Positions 49,801 through 58,107 of a DNA stretch of 64,000 nt are shown here, in pieces. Within the stretch, counting starts at the first letter, position 1. Each line of letters begins with the position of its first letter. A model generated the notes under the pieces. That model ran no database searches, was not told the origin of the DNA, and was given only the letters and a program-made list of their open reading frames with translations. The stretch is from Nostoc calcicola FACHB-3891 (GTDB taxonomy: Bacteria; Cyanobacteriota; Cyanobacteriia; Cyanobacteriales; Nostocaceae): the NCBI RefSeq assembly GCF_014697355.1, contig NZ_JACJRQ010000010.1, forward strand, positions 160,119-224,118, read 5' to 3'. The position numbers and the translations under genes were made by a program.

Positions 49801-50326
49801 GGCAGAAAGCTTAGAGGAAATTGACTCTGGCAATCAAAAAGCGATTGATGCTTTGGTGAAGTTAATTGATAAACCACAACTGAATGATTATACCCGAAGG
49901 GAAGCAGCAGAAAGCTTAGGGAAAATTGGCTCTGGCAACCAAAAAGCGATTGATGCCTTGGTGGAGTTAATCGGCAATCCACAACTGGATGATTTTACCC
50001 GATGGCAAGCGGCAGATAGCTTAGGGGAAATTGACTCTGGCAACCAAAAAGCGATTGATGTCTTGGTAGAGTTAATCGCCAAACCACAATTGAATGATTC
50101 TACCCAATGGCAAGCGGCAGATAGCTTAGAGAAAATTATGTTAGAGGAACAGATGCCCAGTGTTGTCACCGTGTTGAAAAATTACTTATCACCTGAAACT
50201 TACAAAAATGATTTTGAGCGATTTGATAATTGCTACAAAGTTATCTGGAAGTGCGCTCAAAGTATGTCCTACCCCGATTTTTATCAAGCTTGGCATCAAC
50301 AAGAGAAAGTGAAAAATGGAGAGTAG
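46871..50326 (+). CDS. NACHT-domain STAND NTPase with HEAT-like repeats
   Basis: 1151 residues. The N-terminal part (1-230) is a charged region with a predicted helical effector-like segment. The NACHT domain starts with Walker A LIGEPGAGKTTQL (about 267-279), and Walker B is VWLLLDAADEM. The following winged-helix part contains YAFYHPTFEEYFAALAIADW, typical of these proteins. Residues about 776-1090 are nine 35-residue HEAT-like repeats (SGNQKAIDALVELIGNPQL...), nearly identical in DNA. STAND NTPases oligomerise on ligand binding; several bacterial NACHT proteins are antiphage factors. A defence role is inference. Confidence 0.9.
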   Translation: MPRNNRGDKSVLDNVLSLVEALLQLSVEQDCESKLPLCVVWNANKLRITGYKSQQTRGNRPKTTEVGTKKEYLLNQITKAGKTLKPSPKKAESNVDEFDELQIALDWLNDLQVLGDKQVKKNPGYWKFTLTLKHQTATIKENLEVVKQKWKEHQKTNLKETFQVETTDNSFDWQEICGAMLEKHKRLTTNELLFADDEMKFELEAIHVPLALVERNKPKKCSEDISPEQGSRLYEPSYEEKQRFEHEAFLEQIIRDGVGKTQGHRIALIGEPGAGKTTQLQTIAFWILNNNLGLPIWISLADLQGKNLENYLLQNWLKNALEVVRVKEEQENAFADLFKNNRVWLLLDAADEMASPQPLTEISQQLTGWVKNARVVLTCRVNVWEANANALENFETYRLLNFAYPKDVQEFIRHWFYNRDADKGERLWKELDKAERQRIQDLVKNPLRLALLCSTWQGSYKGLPETKAGLYQQFVEEVYKWKENRFPTTEQQQEELNAALGRLAKRAIDQETSRFRLRHKFVREELGDAKQQNSLFWLALKLGWLNEVGVAAESATKEKVYAFYHPTFEEYFAALAIADWHEFLNHVPDNPALGVYRIFAPQWKEVILLWLGREDVGREEKEEFIQALVEFDDGWGEYRAIDKVTRGFYEFRAYFLAAAGVDEWKNSCNADAIVAKIVKWHCAEFKVEVNRWVEFLTPIAKGAEIALFQTNRIKAIDALAELIGNPQLDYSTRMQEAKSLEQIKLKALIAVMELLLKQKDDSIRKQTAESLEEIDSGNQKAIDALVELIGNPQLDDSIRREAASILGKIGSGNQKAIDVLVELIGNPQLYDSTRCEAAHSLGKIGSGNQKAIDALVELIGNPQLYDSTPRQAAESLGKIGSGNQKAIDALVELIGKPQLDDDTRRQAAESLGKIGSGNQKAIDALVELIGKPQLNDYTQRQAAESLGKIGSGNQKAIDALVELIGNPQLDYFTRKQAAESLEEIDSGNQKAIDALVKLIDKPQLNDYTRREAAESLGKIGSGNQKAIDALVELIGNPQLDDFTRWQAADSLGEIDSGNQKAIDVLVELIAKPQLNDSTQWQAADSLEKIMLEEQMPSVVTVLKNYLSPETYKNDFERFDNCYKVIWKCAQSMSYPDFYQAWHQQEKVKNGE
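49196..50140 (+). repeat. Nine near-identical 105-bp repeats (HEAT units)
   Basis: Each begins TCTGGCAACCAAAAAGCGAT and encodes 35 residues. Differences cluster at the same few positions of the unit (after NPQL and around TRRQ), so the repeats look recently amplified with variation at set sites. Confidence 0.95.
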
Positions 50327-50383
50327 GAAAGAAAAATACTTTCTCCAGCCACAACATCAGCGAAATGTGGAAGCAGCAATCCC

Positions 50384-50548
50384 TTGTAAAGACGCGATTC
50401 ATCTCGTCTCGTAAATCTATCGCGTCTGATCTTTCCGCAATCCAGGGAATGCGTCGCCCCTAATAAAACAGATATTGTGAACAGGATGTAAATGCGATCG
50501 TTTTTGCAATCCCCCCCTTGTAGAGACGCGATTCATCGCGTCTTTATT
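50384..50548. repeat. REP hairpins upstream of RAYT
   Basis: A degenerate copy with two half-hairpins (TTGTAAAGACGCGATTCATC then ATCTATCGCGTCTG; 50384-50427) is followed by a full REP copy at 50512-50544 that starts CCCCCCTTGTAGAGACGCG. The latter is identical over 33 bp to the REP downstream of the transposase. Confidence 0.85.
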
Positions 50549-50649
50549 TCCCGCATTTACATAGCGCCAATAATTCCGAGTTTTTTGGGTTGGCAATTAC
50601 ATCAATGCAAAGCAATAATTGCATAAAATTTTGTATCAAAGATGTAATC

Positions 50650-51285
50650 ATGAATCATTACGATCCTCAACCAGAAAACAACAAACCCAAATACAAAGGT
50701 AAATATCGCATTGATTCAATCCGTTTGCCAGCATGGAGTTATGCTAGTAATGCCGGATATTTCATTACTATTTGCACCGACGGTAAAAAATGCTTTTTTG
50801 GTGAGGTTGTGCAGGGTGAAATGCAGTTATCAACAATTGGAGAAATTGCTCAGAAATTGTGGTACGAGATTCCTAATAATTTTTCTAATTGCCAGATAGA
50901 TTCGTTTTGCGTCATGCCTAATCATATTCATGGGATTTTGGTTATTAATCAAATACAAATGGAAGAAGACGCGATGAATCCACGAACGCTGGAAGAAGAC
51001 GCGATGAATCGCGTCTCTACAAGGGGGGGTGGTGAACGGGGTGGGGTTACTGGGTTATTTAACCCGATGTTGTCTAAAAATTCTCTTTCTAAAATTATTA
51101 GATGGTACAAAGGACGATGTTCATTTGAAATTAATCAAATTTATCAAGGTTTTGGATGGCAAGAAAGGTTTCATGACAACATAATTCGTAATGAATTCGC
51201 CCTCGATCGCATTAGACAATATATTATCAATAACCCAATCAATTGGGAGAGCGATTGCGAACAACCACCCCATCCCCCCTTGTAG
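50650..51285 (+). mobile_element. REP-associated tyrosine transposase (RAYT)
   Basis: 211 residues from the ATG at 50650. The Y1 transposase core is present: GYFITICTDGKKCFFGEV, FCVMPNHIHGILVI (the HUH motif His-x-His) and a C-terminal RAYT-type part LSKIIRWYKGRCSFEINQ then WQERFHDNIIRN. Family members bind and cut REP hairpins as single strands. The catalytic Tyr is probably in the IRQYIINNP helix. An in-frame insertion (EEDAMNPRTLEEDAMNRVS) is itself a REP copy. The stop codon TAG lies inside the downstream REP. Confidence 0.92.
50994..51024 (-). repeat. REP copy inserted within the RAYT coding sequence
   Basis: GACGCGATGAATCGCGTCTC-TACAAGGGG is an inverted copy of the flanking REP and is translated in frame as DAMNRVSTRG. 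A partial duplicate (GAAGACGCGATGAATC) lies just before it at 50965-50980. Confidence 0.85.
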
Positions 51286-51306
51286 AGACGCGATTCATCG
51301 CGTCTT
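51274..51306 (+). repeat. REP hairpin at the RAYT 3' end
   Basis: CCCCCCTTGTAGAGACGCG..., a direct copy of the one at 50512-50544. Together they flank the transposase gene as a REPtron-like unit. Confidence 0.9.
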
Positions 51307-51322
51307 CTTGTATTTGATTCAT

Positions 51323-52852
51323 CTATTTACGCGTATAACGATGTTTCACCCCAATCGGAAAATATTCAGCATCCCCCATTGGCGCTAATGCAACCTGTGG
51401 TGTTTGATATTCCACAGGAACATAATTAGCAAACTCGCTATTGAGACGTAGCAGTTGTGAAAGAATAGAAGATGCGATCGCTTCTCTTCGATCTTCACTA
51501 CCCTCTACCCCTGGTGCTAACTCCACAACCACAGATAAAAATCGGTTTTTGTCTGCATCTTCTTTCACCTGCAACACAAATTTACCCGTCACCCATTCTT
51601 GAATGCCTGGTTGTTCTAATCCCACCGTCACATTTTCTGGATAAATATTCGCCCCAAAGTAAGAAACTGTAAAGTTAGAACGACCAAACACATAAACGAA
51701 AGGTAATGAGTGAATACCTCTGCCTGAATTCTGAATTCTGAATTCTGAATTCTGATTCTGTAACTCTGCAACAGCATCGAATCCCCATTCACCTAAAAAT
51801 TCCAGCATGGCATCATAACTAATGATACCGCCAGTATCCAAGATGTCATAACGCACCAATGGAACACCGTTATCTCCAGAAAATAGCAATGCGCCATCTT
51901 GAACTTCAAAAAAGCGGCTGCAAGGATCGTACTGCACTAACGTCGGTAAACGCGATTCCCCAAACAAAGCTCTAGCTGCATCGGGATTTTCTGCCAAAAA
52001 ACGACGAATGCAAATACTTAACGGCGTTTCATTGCCCAAAACTCCCGCATCCGCAGTGCCGTAAAGTGATGCAAAATCATAGCAGGGATTTTGTGAACCA
52101 ACTCGTTTACCAACCAAACTGCGCCATTCTTCGCTGAATACTTCTCCCGCCATGACAAATTTAATCTGATATTGCTCCCACTCCACACCACGAGCAATTC
52201 CAGTATCAATGACATCTTTCAAAAATGGCGGATATCCCAAAAGTACCACTTGCTCGAAAGCCGAACCCAACTCTTGTACAACTCGCAATATTTCTTCTTT
52301 GTTGTTACCAGGAGTAATTACAGTCAGGGGATAACCTTTACTAGCAAGATAGCGACAGCAATTGGTGGTGAACATTCCACCTACCCAAGTACCCAGGGTG
52401 AAACAAATCACGGCTAGAGTTCGTCTAGTGTCTGTATAAAAACTATCGTGAAAAATCTGTTCAAAACGTGTGGCGATTTGGAGTTCATCTGTGAAAAAAC
52501 GAGGCCAAAATGTCGGTTTACCACTGGAACCAGAGGAAGCGGCGATCGTATCGCAGCCTTGGAGTTGTCCGTTGCGGCACAAGTCAGCTAAGGGATAATG
52601 CAGTATATAATTTTCTTTAGCGATCGCTGGAAGTTTTTGAAAGTCCTCCAAGCTTTGAATACTCCCAGGATTAATTTCTCTTTCTGCTAAAAAAGCTTTG
52701 TAGGCGGGTACGTTAGCCGCCACATCGTGAAATAAACTCAAAGGTACTGAACTATCAGTATTGAGATGTCGTTGCAGTTGAGTTTCTAGGGGAGTAGAAA
52801 GAAAATCTTCAAATGCTTTAATTGCTCGCTGGCTTTGTGATTTACGGTTCAT
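51323..52852 (-). CDS. Phenylacetate-CoA ligase (PaaK)-like adenylate-forming enzyme
   Basis: 509 residues. Matches the PaaK/CapK (F390 synthetase-like) group: TIAASSGSSGKPTFWPRF (ATP/AMP loop), FVMAGEVFSEEWRSLVG, YDFASLYGTADAGVLG and VFGRSNFTVSYFGANIYPENV. Such enzymes adenylate a carboxylate, then make a thioester or amide; the substrate is unknown. Residues about 370-385 (NQNSEFRIQNSG) are coded by a GAATTCT-type STRR inserted in frame between beta strands, not a family feature. Single gene on the minus strand. Confidence 0.85.
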   Translation of the reverse strand: MNRKSQSQRAIKAFEDFLSTPLETQLQRHLNTDSSVPLSLFHDVAANVPAYKAFLAEREINPGSIQSLEDFQKLPAIAKENYILHYPLADLCRNGQLQGCDTIAASSGSSGKPTFWPRFFTDELQIATRFEQIFHDSFYTDTRRTLAVICFTLGTWVGGMFTTNCCRYLASKGYPLTVITPGNNKEEILRVVQELGSAFEQVVLLGYPPFLKDVIDTGIARGVEWEQYQIKFVMAGEVFSEEWRSLVGKRVGSQNPCYDFASLYGTADAGVLGNETPLSICIRRFLAENPDAARALFGESRLPTLVQYDPCSRFFEVQDGALLFSGDNGVPLVRYDILDTGGIISYDAMLEFLGEWGFDAVAELQNQNSEFRIQNSGRGIHSLPFVYVFGRSNFTVSYFGANIYPENVTVGLEQPGIQEWVTGKFVLQVKEDADKNRFLSVVVELAPGVEGSEDRREAIASSILSQLLRLNSEFANYVPVEYQTPQVALAPMGDAEYFPIGVKHRYTRK

Positions 52853-53238
52853 GATGCTTATTGTTTATCAAACAGAATTCAGGAGTCAGAATTCAGAATT
52901 CAGAATGAATTTCGATCGAAAAACCAGTGCTTCTCTACAAGACGCACTCGTGTTCGCAGCGTTAGCGACGCAGGAACGTCTGAATAACCGGCGTTTTTGC
53001 ATCTTCAAAGGGAGACGCACTCCCGTTCGAGCATCTTGATTCTGACTCCTGAATTCTGAATTCTGAATTCTTCTTCAATTTTTCAGATCGTAAATAAGTA
53101 TACAAAAGCATTAGTCTCTATTTAATCAATATTCCTGAGGATAGCAACACCCTACACCTAACGTTTGGTAAGATATCCGAAAACAAGTATACGCTCGTTG
53201 TAGTCATTAAATAAAACCTTAATTCAACCTTGGGCACC
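52853..53238. repeat. Divergent intergenic region with inverted STRR pair
   Basis: GAATTCAGGAGTCAGA (52875-52890) and its inverse TCTGACTCCTGAATTC (53041-53056) bracket a GC-richer block with AGACGCACTCGTGTTCG and AGACGCACTCCCGTTCG. It looks like a composite dispersed element. The remainder to 53238 is AT-rich, with no gene. Confidence 0.75.
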
Positions 53239-54936
53239 ATGCAGGTCTATTGCAGCAAACAACACACGAATGATAATGGCAACCGTTTTTGTACTCTTTG
53301 CGGTGAACCATTACCTCTTGCTGTGGGGCAGGTTATACATAATCGCTATAAAATCATACGTCAACTAGGCCAGGGTGGTTTTGGACGAACTTATCTGGCC
53401 CAGGATCGAGATAAATCTCATCAAACCTGTGTGCTGAAGGAATTTGCACCCCAAGTACAAGAAAAACAAGATTTACAAAAAGCTAAAGAATTATTTGAAC
53501 GAGAAGCCAATGTGCTGAAAAAACTCCAGCATTCTCAAATTCCCCGTTTTCACAGTTCGCTGCAAGTGAACATCGGTACTAAAGATTTTTTCTTTTTAGT
53601 CCAAGATTTTGTAGATGGCGACAATTTTGACCAGCTATTAGAACAGCGTCGCTCTCAAGGAAAAGTTTTTAGTGAAGAGGAAGTAATTACCCTACTGCAA
53701 CAGATTTTACCAGTTTTATCTTACATCCACTCACGAGATGTAGTTCACCGTGATATCTCTCCCGATAATTTAATTTGGCGGCGTTCTGATAATCTACCAG
53801 TGTTGATTGATTTTGGTGGCGTTAAGCAATTGCCGGCTTCTCAAGGTTTTTGGCGCACTCAGTTGGTTGGGAATAACACTTTGCTTGGTAAAAAAGGTTA
53901 TGCTCCTGAAGAACAGCTAAGACAAGGTAAAGCATTTTTTAGTAGTGATTTATACTCTTTAGCGGTAACTGCATTAGTGTTACTGACGGGACAAGAACCG
54001 CAAAAATTATACGACAGCTATCAGGGAATTTGGTACTGGGGCAAGCAAATCCAAGTGAGTCCCAAACTGGAGTCTGTGTTAAAAAAGATGCTGGCTTATA
54101 AACCGAGCGATCGCTATCAACGAGCCGAGCAAGTCCTCAAAGATTTACCATCGCCAAATGCTACCAAACCACCAGCTAATTATATTACCAAGATTAAGAC
54201 GATGGTAGTTGCTCCGGGAAGACAAGGCGCTAGTGCGATTGTTAGTAGATTCCAGAACAGAACCCAAGCAATCGCTAAACCGGCATCTTTCCCCGTTTGG
54301 ATTCGTCCTTTTGTGATGAGTCTGGGCGGTACAGCTTTAGTCGTCTTAACTGGTGCAGGTGCTTGGGCGGTGGTAAACGCAGTGATTCGTGGGGTATCTT
54401 CAATCACCATTCCATCAATTTCATTACCGCAAATTCCCCAATTACCCAATCCTAGCGGGAAACCAGTCAGCGATCGCGGCACAAGTGGCAAGCTTGAGCA
54501 ACTTATCAGTCGCCGCCAACAGCTAGAAATTCCCGAAGGATTTTTTACGCGCTTCGTAGACGATTCATTTTATACAAAAAATTCCCAATTAAAGGGACGT
54601 AGCCTCACATCTAAACCTGAAGATGCGCGTTTTCGGGATGAATGGTACAGTATCGGAGATGAATTTTTAAATAAAATAGAACAAGCTAACCTCAGTACAG
54701 CAGCGCGTCGCAAACTGGGCAATTACACCACACAAGATTACGAAAGATGGAGACGACAAGCGCGATCGGGGGAATTCGGAGACTATACAATCGATCGGTT
54801 GAACAAAGAAACAAATGAAAAATTCGATCGCTTGTTTCCTGACCAAGACCGTGGGAAACTCAATCAGCAAACTTTCGGTCAAATTTGGTATGCGATCGCA
54901 GCCGATCGAATTAGTAAAGTACAATCTGGCAAGTAA
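53239..54936 (+). CDS. Ser/Thr kinase with zinc ribbon and extracytoplasmic domain
   Basis: 565 residues from the ATG at 53239. A zinc ribbon (VYCSKQHTNDNGNRFCTLCG) precedes the kinase domain: LGQGGFGRTYLA, VLKEFAPQ (Lys), VVHRDISPDNLI, LIDFGGVKQ. The usual Lys of HRDxKxxN is Ser here, as in the second kinase. One membrane helix lies near 355-380 and a C-terminal domain near 420-560 (RRQQLEIPEGFF, GNYTTQDYERW, FPDQDRG, FGQIWYAIAADR) is probably outside the cytoplasm. The next gene, 35 bp downstream, is a paralogue with the same layout. Confidence 0.9.
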   Translation: MQVYCSKQHTNDNGNRFCTLCGEPLPLAVGQVIHNRYKIIRQLGQGGFGRTYLAQDRDKSHQTCVLKEFAPQVQEKQDLQKAKELFEREANVLKKLQHSQIPRFHSSLQVNIGTKDFFFLVQDFVDGDNFDQLLEQRRSQGKVFSEEEVITLLQQILPVLSYIHSRDVVHRDISPDNLIWRRSDNLPVLIDFGGVKQLPASQGFWRTQLVGNNTLLGKKGYAPEEQLRQGKAFFSSDLYSLAVTALVLLTGQEPQKLYDSYQGIWYWGKQIQVSPKLESVLKKMLAYKPSDRYQRAEQVLKDLPSPNATKPPANYITKIKTMVVAPGRQGASAIVSRFQNRTQAIAKPASFPVWIRPFVMSLGGTALVVLTGAGAWAVVNAVIRGVSSITIPSISLPQIPQLPNPSGKPVSDRGTSGKLEQLISRRQQLEIPEGFFTRFVDDSFYTKNSQLKGRSLTSKPEDARFRDEWYSIGDEFLNKIEQANLSTAARRKLGNYTTQDYERWRRQARSGEFGDYTIDRLNKETNEKFDRLFPDQDRGKLNQQTFGQIWYAIAADRISKVQSGK

Positions 54937-54970
54937 AGGGACACGGGGAATAACAAATGACAAATGACAA

Positions 54971-57148
54971 ATGACAAAATTATATTGTTCTAAAGGACAT
55001 GAAAATTCCCCAGGTAGTCGGTTTTGTCTCCAGTGTGGTGAGAAGTTATTGGATACGCCCATGAGTTATGGTATACAAGCAGGATTAACTTTAGGCGATC
55101 GCTATGTGATTGTCCGTCAAATCGGTCAAGGTGGCTTTGGACGCACTTATTTAGCTGAAGATGTTAACCGTTTCCGCGAACTTTGTGTTTTAAAGGAATT
55201 TTCGCCCCAAGTCCAAACCGCTTACGTTGTCGAAAAAGCTGAAGAACTTTTTGAAAGAGAAGCGAGTGTTCTCTATAAGTTGCAACATCCCCAAATTCCT
55301 CGTTTCCGCGAACTGCTTCGCATTAACTTACAGGGCAGAGAATATCTGTTTTTAGTGCAAGATTATGTAGAAGGGGAAACTTACAACTCTTTGTTAAATG
55401 CTAAAACAAAGCAAGGTTTGCGCTTTACAGAAGCTGAAGTGCGCCAATTATTGCAGCAAATTTTGCCAGTGTTGGAGTACATCCACTCACTAGGTGTAAT
55501 TCATCGAGATATTTCTCCAGATAATTTAATTCTTCGCACCGTTGACCAACTACCAGTATTAATTGATTTTGGCGGTGTCAAACAAGTAGTAGCAACTGTA
55601 GCTTCCCAATATTATCAACCTGGTGGAATGGCATCTTCCCCATCACCAACTCTATTAGGTAAAGTAGGATTTGCTCCCCCAGAACAGATGCAAACTGGGT
55701 TAGTATCTCCCCACAGTGACTTGTATGCCTTGGCAGCAACAGTGTTGGTTTTACTGACAGGTAAACTCCCCCAAGAATTAATTGATACTTATAATTTAAC
55801 CTGGCAATGGCAGCGAGAAGTTAGCCTGAGTCCCCTTTTAGGACAAGTAATAGATAAAATGCTATCTGCCAGACCAGGCGATCGCTATCAATCAGCCCGT
55901 CAAATACTCCAAGCCCTCAACCCGCCTCCAGCCAGCTATCCCCCCACTCAATACCCCACCCCACCACAACCCACATCCGCCACCGTCGCTGTCTCCCCTC
56001 CACCCCCCTCATATCCCTCATCCCCCTCATCCCCCTCATCCCCCTCATCTCCTTCCCAATGGACACCAACAAAAACCTTCCTAGCAGCACTGGTAGCAGT
56101 TGGTACAGCCGGATTAATTTTCTGGGGAGTCACTAGTAACCGCGATCGAGGAGGAGTTGAACCTAGCCCCACACCCAGCCCAATCCCAACCAGTAACCAG
56201 CCAGTCGATCCCTTAGCCCAATACTCACCAGCCGAACGCCAGCGCAAACAAAGATTGAGCGATCGCCGTCAACAGTTGGGTATTGATGAGAGGTTCTACA
56301 TTAACTTGGTGAATCAAGTTTTTTGGGACAAAAATCCCAGTTTACGAGGACGGACTCTCAGCAATGGTTCCGAAGATGAGAGTTTGCGGGCAGAATGGGA
56401 TAAAACAGCTTCAGAATTACTGGAAAAACTTGCATCACTGAGTTCCAATTCCCGCCGACAACTGGGAACTTATACAACTGCTGAACGCGATCGCTGGAAA
56501 GTCGAAGTCAACCGCATCAACGTTGGTAGTCGCTCTTTGTACGATTTGGGTGATGCAGCATTTTTAAGTGTATTCCCTGAGCAAAGAGGTAAAAACTTTG
56601 CAGATCAGCCCATTGGACAAGTTTGGTACGGGTTTGTGAGCGATAAACTCAGTGCTATCCTGGCTGGTAGTGCTTTCCAGAAACTTGTCTTCGATGTGGG
56701 CGCTACCAGCAAAACAGTCAGCGGAACTCTTCAACCTGCTGCTGGTAAAGTTTTTATTGCTGAACTTGCCAAAGACCAAGCTATGGAATTGAAGCTACAA
56801 GCAAATTCCCAAGTTTTATTATCAGTCTACTCACCCTCAGGAAAAATCAAACTTTTAGAAGATTCTACCCAGCGTACTTTATCAAGTAAATTACCAGAAA
56901 AGGGTTTTTACGAGTTTGTCATTGTTTCCACAGCATCGAAACCGATAGATTATCAACTCACCATTACAGCCGAAACTCCCACCCCAGTTGCATCTCCAAC
57001 ACCAACGCCTACAGAAACACCAACCCCCACACCAACTCCAACAGAAACTCCCACACCTGAACCTACACCAACTCCCACAGAAACCCCAACACCTGAACCT
57101 ACACCGACACCTAGTCCTGAGGTGACGCCCCAGAGTAATAAAAATTAA
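54971..57148 (+). CDS. Ser/Thr kinase with zinc ribbon, membrane helix, PPC-like domain
   Basis: 725 residues. Zinc ribbon LYCSKGHENSPGSRFCLQCG; kinase domain with IGQGGFGRTYLAED, VLKEFSPQ, VIHRDISPDNLI and LIDFGGVKQ. A Pro/Ser linker (SPSSPSSPSSPSS) from CCCCTCATC repeats precedes the membrane helix near 370-390. The domain shared with the preceding kinase follows (RRQQLGIDERFY, GTYTTAERDRW, PIGQVWYGFVSD), then a PPC-like beta domain (VSGTLQPAAGKVFIAEL) and a Thr/Pro/Glu-rich tail. Likely a membrane sensor kinase with the last parts outside. Possible operon with the kinase gene 35 bp upstream. Confidence 0.9.
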   Translation: MTKLYCSKGHENSPGSRFCLQCGEKLLDTPMSYGIQAGLTLGDRYVIVRQIGQGGFGRTYLAEDVNRFRELCVLKEFSPQVQTAYVVEKAEELFEREASVLYKLQHPQIPRFRELLRINLQGREYLFLVQDYVEGETYNSLLNAKTKQGLRFTEAEVRQLLQQILPVLEYIHSLGVIHRDISPDNLILRTVDQLPVLIDFGGVKQVVATVASQYYQPGGMASSPSPTLLGKVGFAPPEQMQTGLVSPHSDLYALAATVLVLLTGKLPQELIDTYNLTWQWQREVSLSPLLGQVIDKMLSARPGDRYQSARQILQALNPPPASYPPTQYPTPPQPTSATVAVSPPPPSYPSSPSSPSSPSSPSQWTPTKTFLAALVAVGTAGLIFWGVTSNRDRGGVEPSPTPSPIPTSNQPVDPLAQYSPAERQRKQRLSDRRQQLGIDERFYINLVNQVFWDKNPSLRGRTLSNGSEDESLRAEWDKTASELLEKLASLSSNSRRQLGTYTTAERDRWKVEVNRINVGSRSLYDLGDAAFLSVFPEQRGKNFADQPIGQVWYGFVSDKLSAILAGSAFQKLVFDVGATSKTVSGTLQPAAGKVFIAELAKDQAMELKLQANSQVLLSVYSPSGKIKLLEDSTQRTLSSKLPEKGFYEFVIVSTASKPIDYQLTITAETPTPVASPTPTPTETPTPTPTPTETPTPEPTPTPTETPTPEPTPTPSPEVTPQSNKN

Positions 57149-57667
57149 AAACATCAGCGTTGCTGAGTAGAGGAAGAAAGGCTCATCGCCACTCAACTAT
57201 GAAAAACTTGCTACAAATTGTACAGCCATGATTGCGTTGCTCGTTCGCCTAGCCATCCCATCCCAATACTTGTCGGGTTTTGGGAAAAAGGCGAAGGGGA
57301 AAGGGTAAAGAAAAAACCTTTAACCTTTACCCTTTAACCTTTTCCCAAAACCCAATTCCGAGTTAAAAATGCACAAAGCGAGCAGTATTGCGTCCCATCC
57401 CTTCTACCCAAAACCCTTATGTAGAGACGCGATTTATCGCGTCTTCAAAGACCTGGTTTTTCTACATGATGTGATAATTCAGAAATTTTGATTATTAAAA
57501 TCTCTCCGCGTCCCCGTGTCCCCGTGTCCCCCCGTCAGTCTCAATAATCAGTCTCCTGCGGTAATATCCCAATTTAGGAAATTAGTCAACCTGATAGACA
57601 TAACAAAGTATAGTTTGTATAGTCAGCTTTGTAATCAAATTTTAGTTTTAGATTGGAGACTTAAAAC
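57149..57667. repeat. Intergenic region before trxA with REP and repeats
   Basis: AAAGGGGAAAGGGTAAAG-type and CCTTTAACC words (57290-57350) form an inverted repeat that recalls 8456. A REP hairpin GTAGAGACGCGATTTATCGC-GTCTTC is at 57421-57445. CCCCGTGTCCCCG repeats are at 57515-57535. The last 60 bp, with TTGTATAGTCAG, should hold the trxA promoter. No gene. Confidence 0.75.
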
Positions 57668-58006
57668 ATGTCTACTGATACTCACATAGTTGCTTACGTT
57701 GAAGAAAGCGAATTTGATGTTGTTTTAAATGGAAGTGAAGAGCAAGTTGTTGTTGTTGACTTTACTGCTACTTGGTGTGGTCCCTGTCGCCTGATTAGTC
57801 CGTTAATGGATCAACTCGCCGAAGAATACAAAGGTCGTGCGAAAGTTGTTAAGGTAGATGTTGACAACAACAAGCCAATCTTCAAAAAATTTGGTCTTCG
57901 CAGCATTCCAGCAGTTTTAATTTTCAAAGATGGTGTTTTAGCAGAAACTATCGTGGGAGTTTCTCCTTACGAGCAGTTCACCAACGCTATTGACAAGCTT
58001 CTTTAG
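57668..58006 (+). CDS. trxA: Thioredoxin
   Basis: 112 residues with the standard thioredoxin fold. The active site is Trp36-Cys-Gly-Pro-Cys (TATWCGPCRLISP), reducing disulphides in target proteins. FGLRSIPAVLIFKDG contains the cis-Pro loop. It has no signal peptide, so it is cytoplasmic. Typical m-type-like cyanobacterial thioredoxin. Its ATG follows a good purine-rich ribosome site (TTGGAGAC). Confidence 0.97.
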   Translation: MSTDTHIVAYVEESEFDVVLNGSEEQVVVVDFTATWCGPCRLISPLMDQLAEEYKGRAKVVKVDVDNNKPIFKKFGLRSIPAVLIFKDGVLAETIVGVSPYEQFTNAIDKLL

Positions 58007-58107
58007 TTAATTTGTAATTCGTAATTCGTAATTCGTAATTAAAAACGGTTTGATTGCTCTGATAGCACTCAAATTACTATAAATTATGAATTATGAATTA
58101 TACATTT

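Noticed and set aside
49057..50169. Long minus-strand frames opposite the HEAT repeats
   Set aside because: They are antisense shadows of the 105-bp repeats, which lack stops in several frames because the unit length is a multiple of three.
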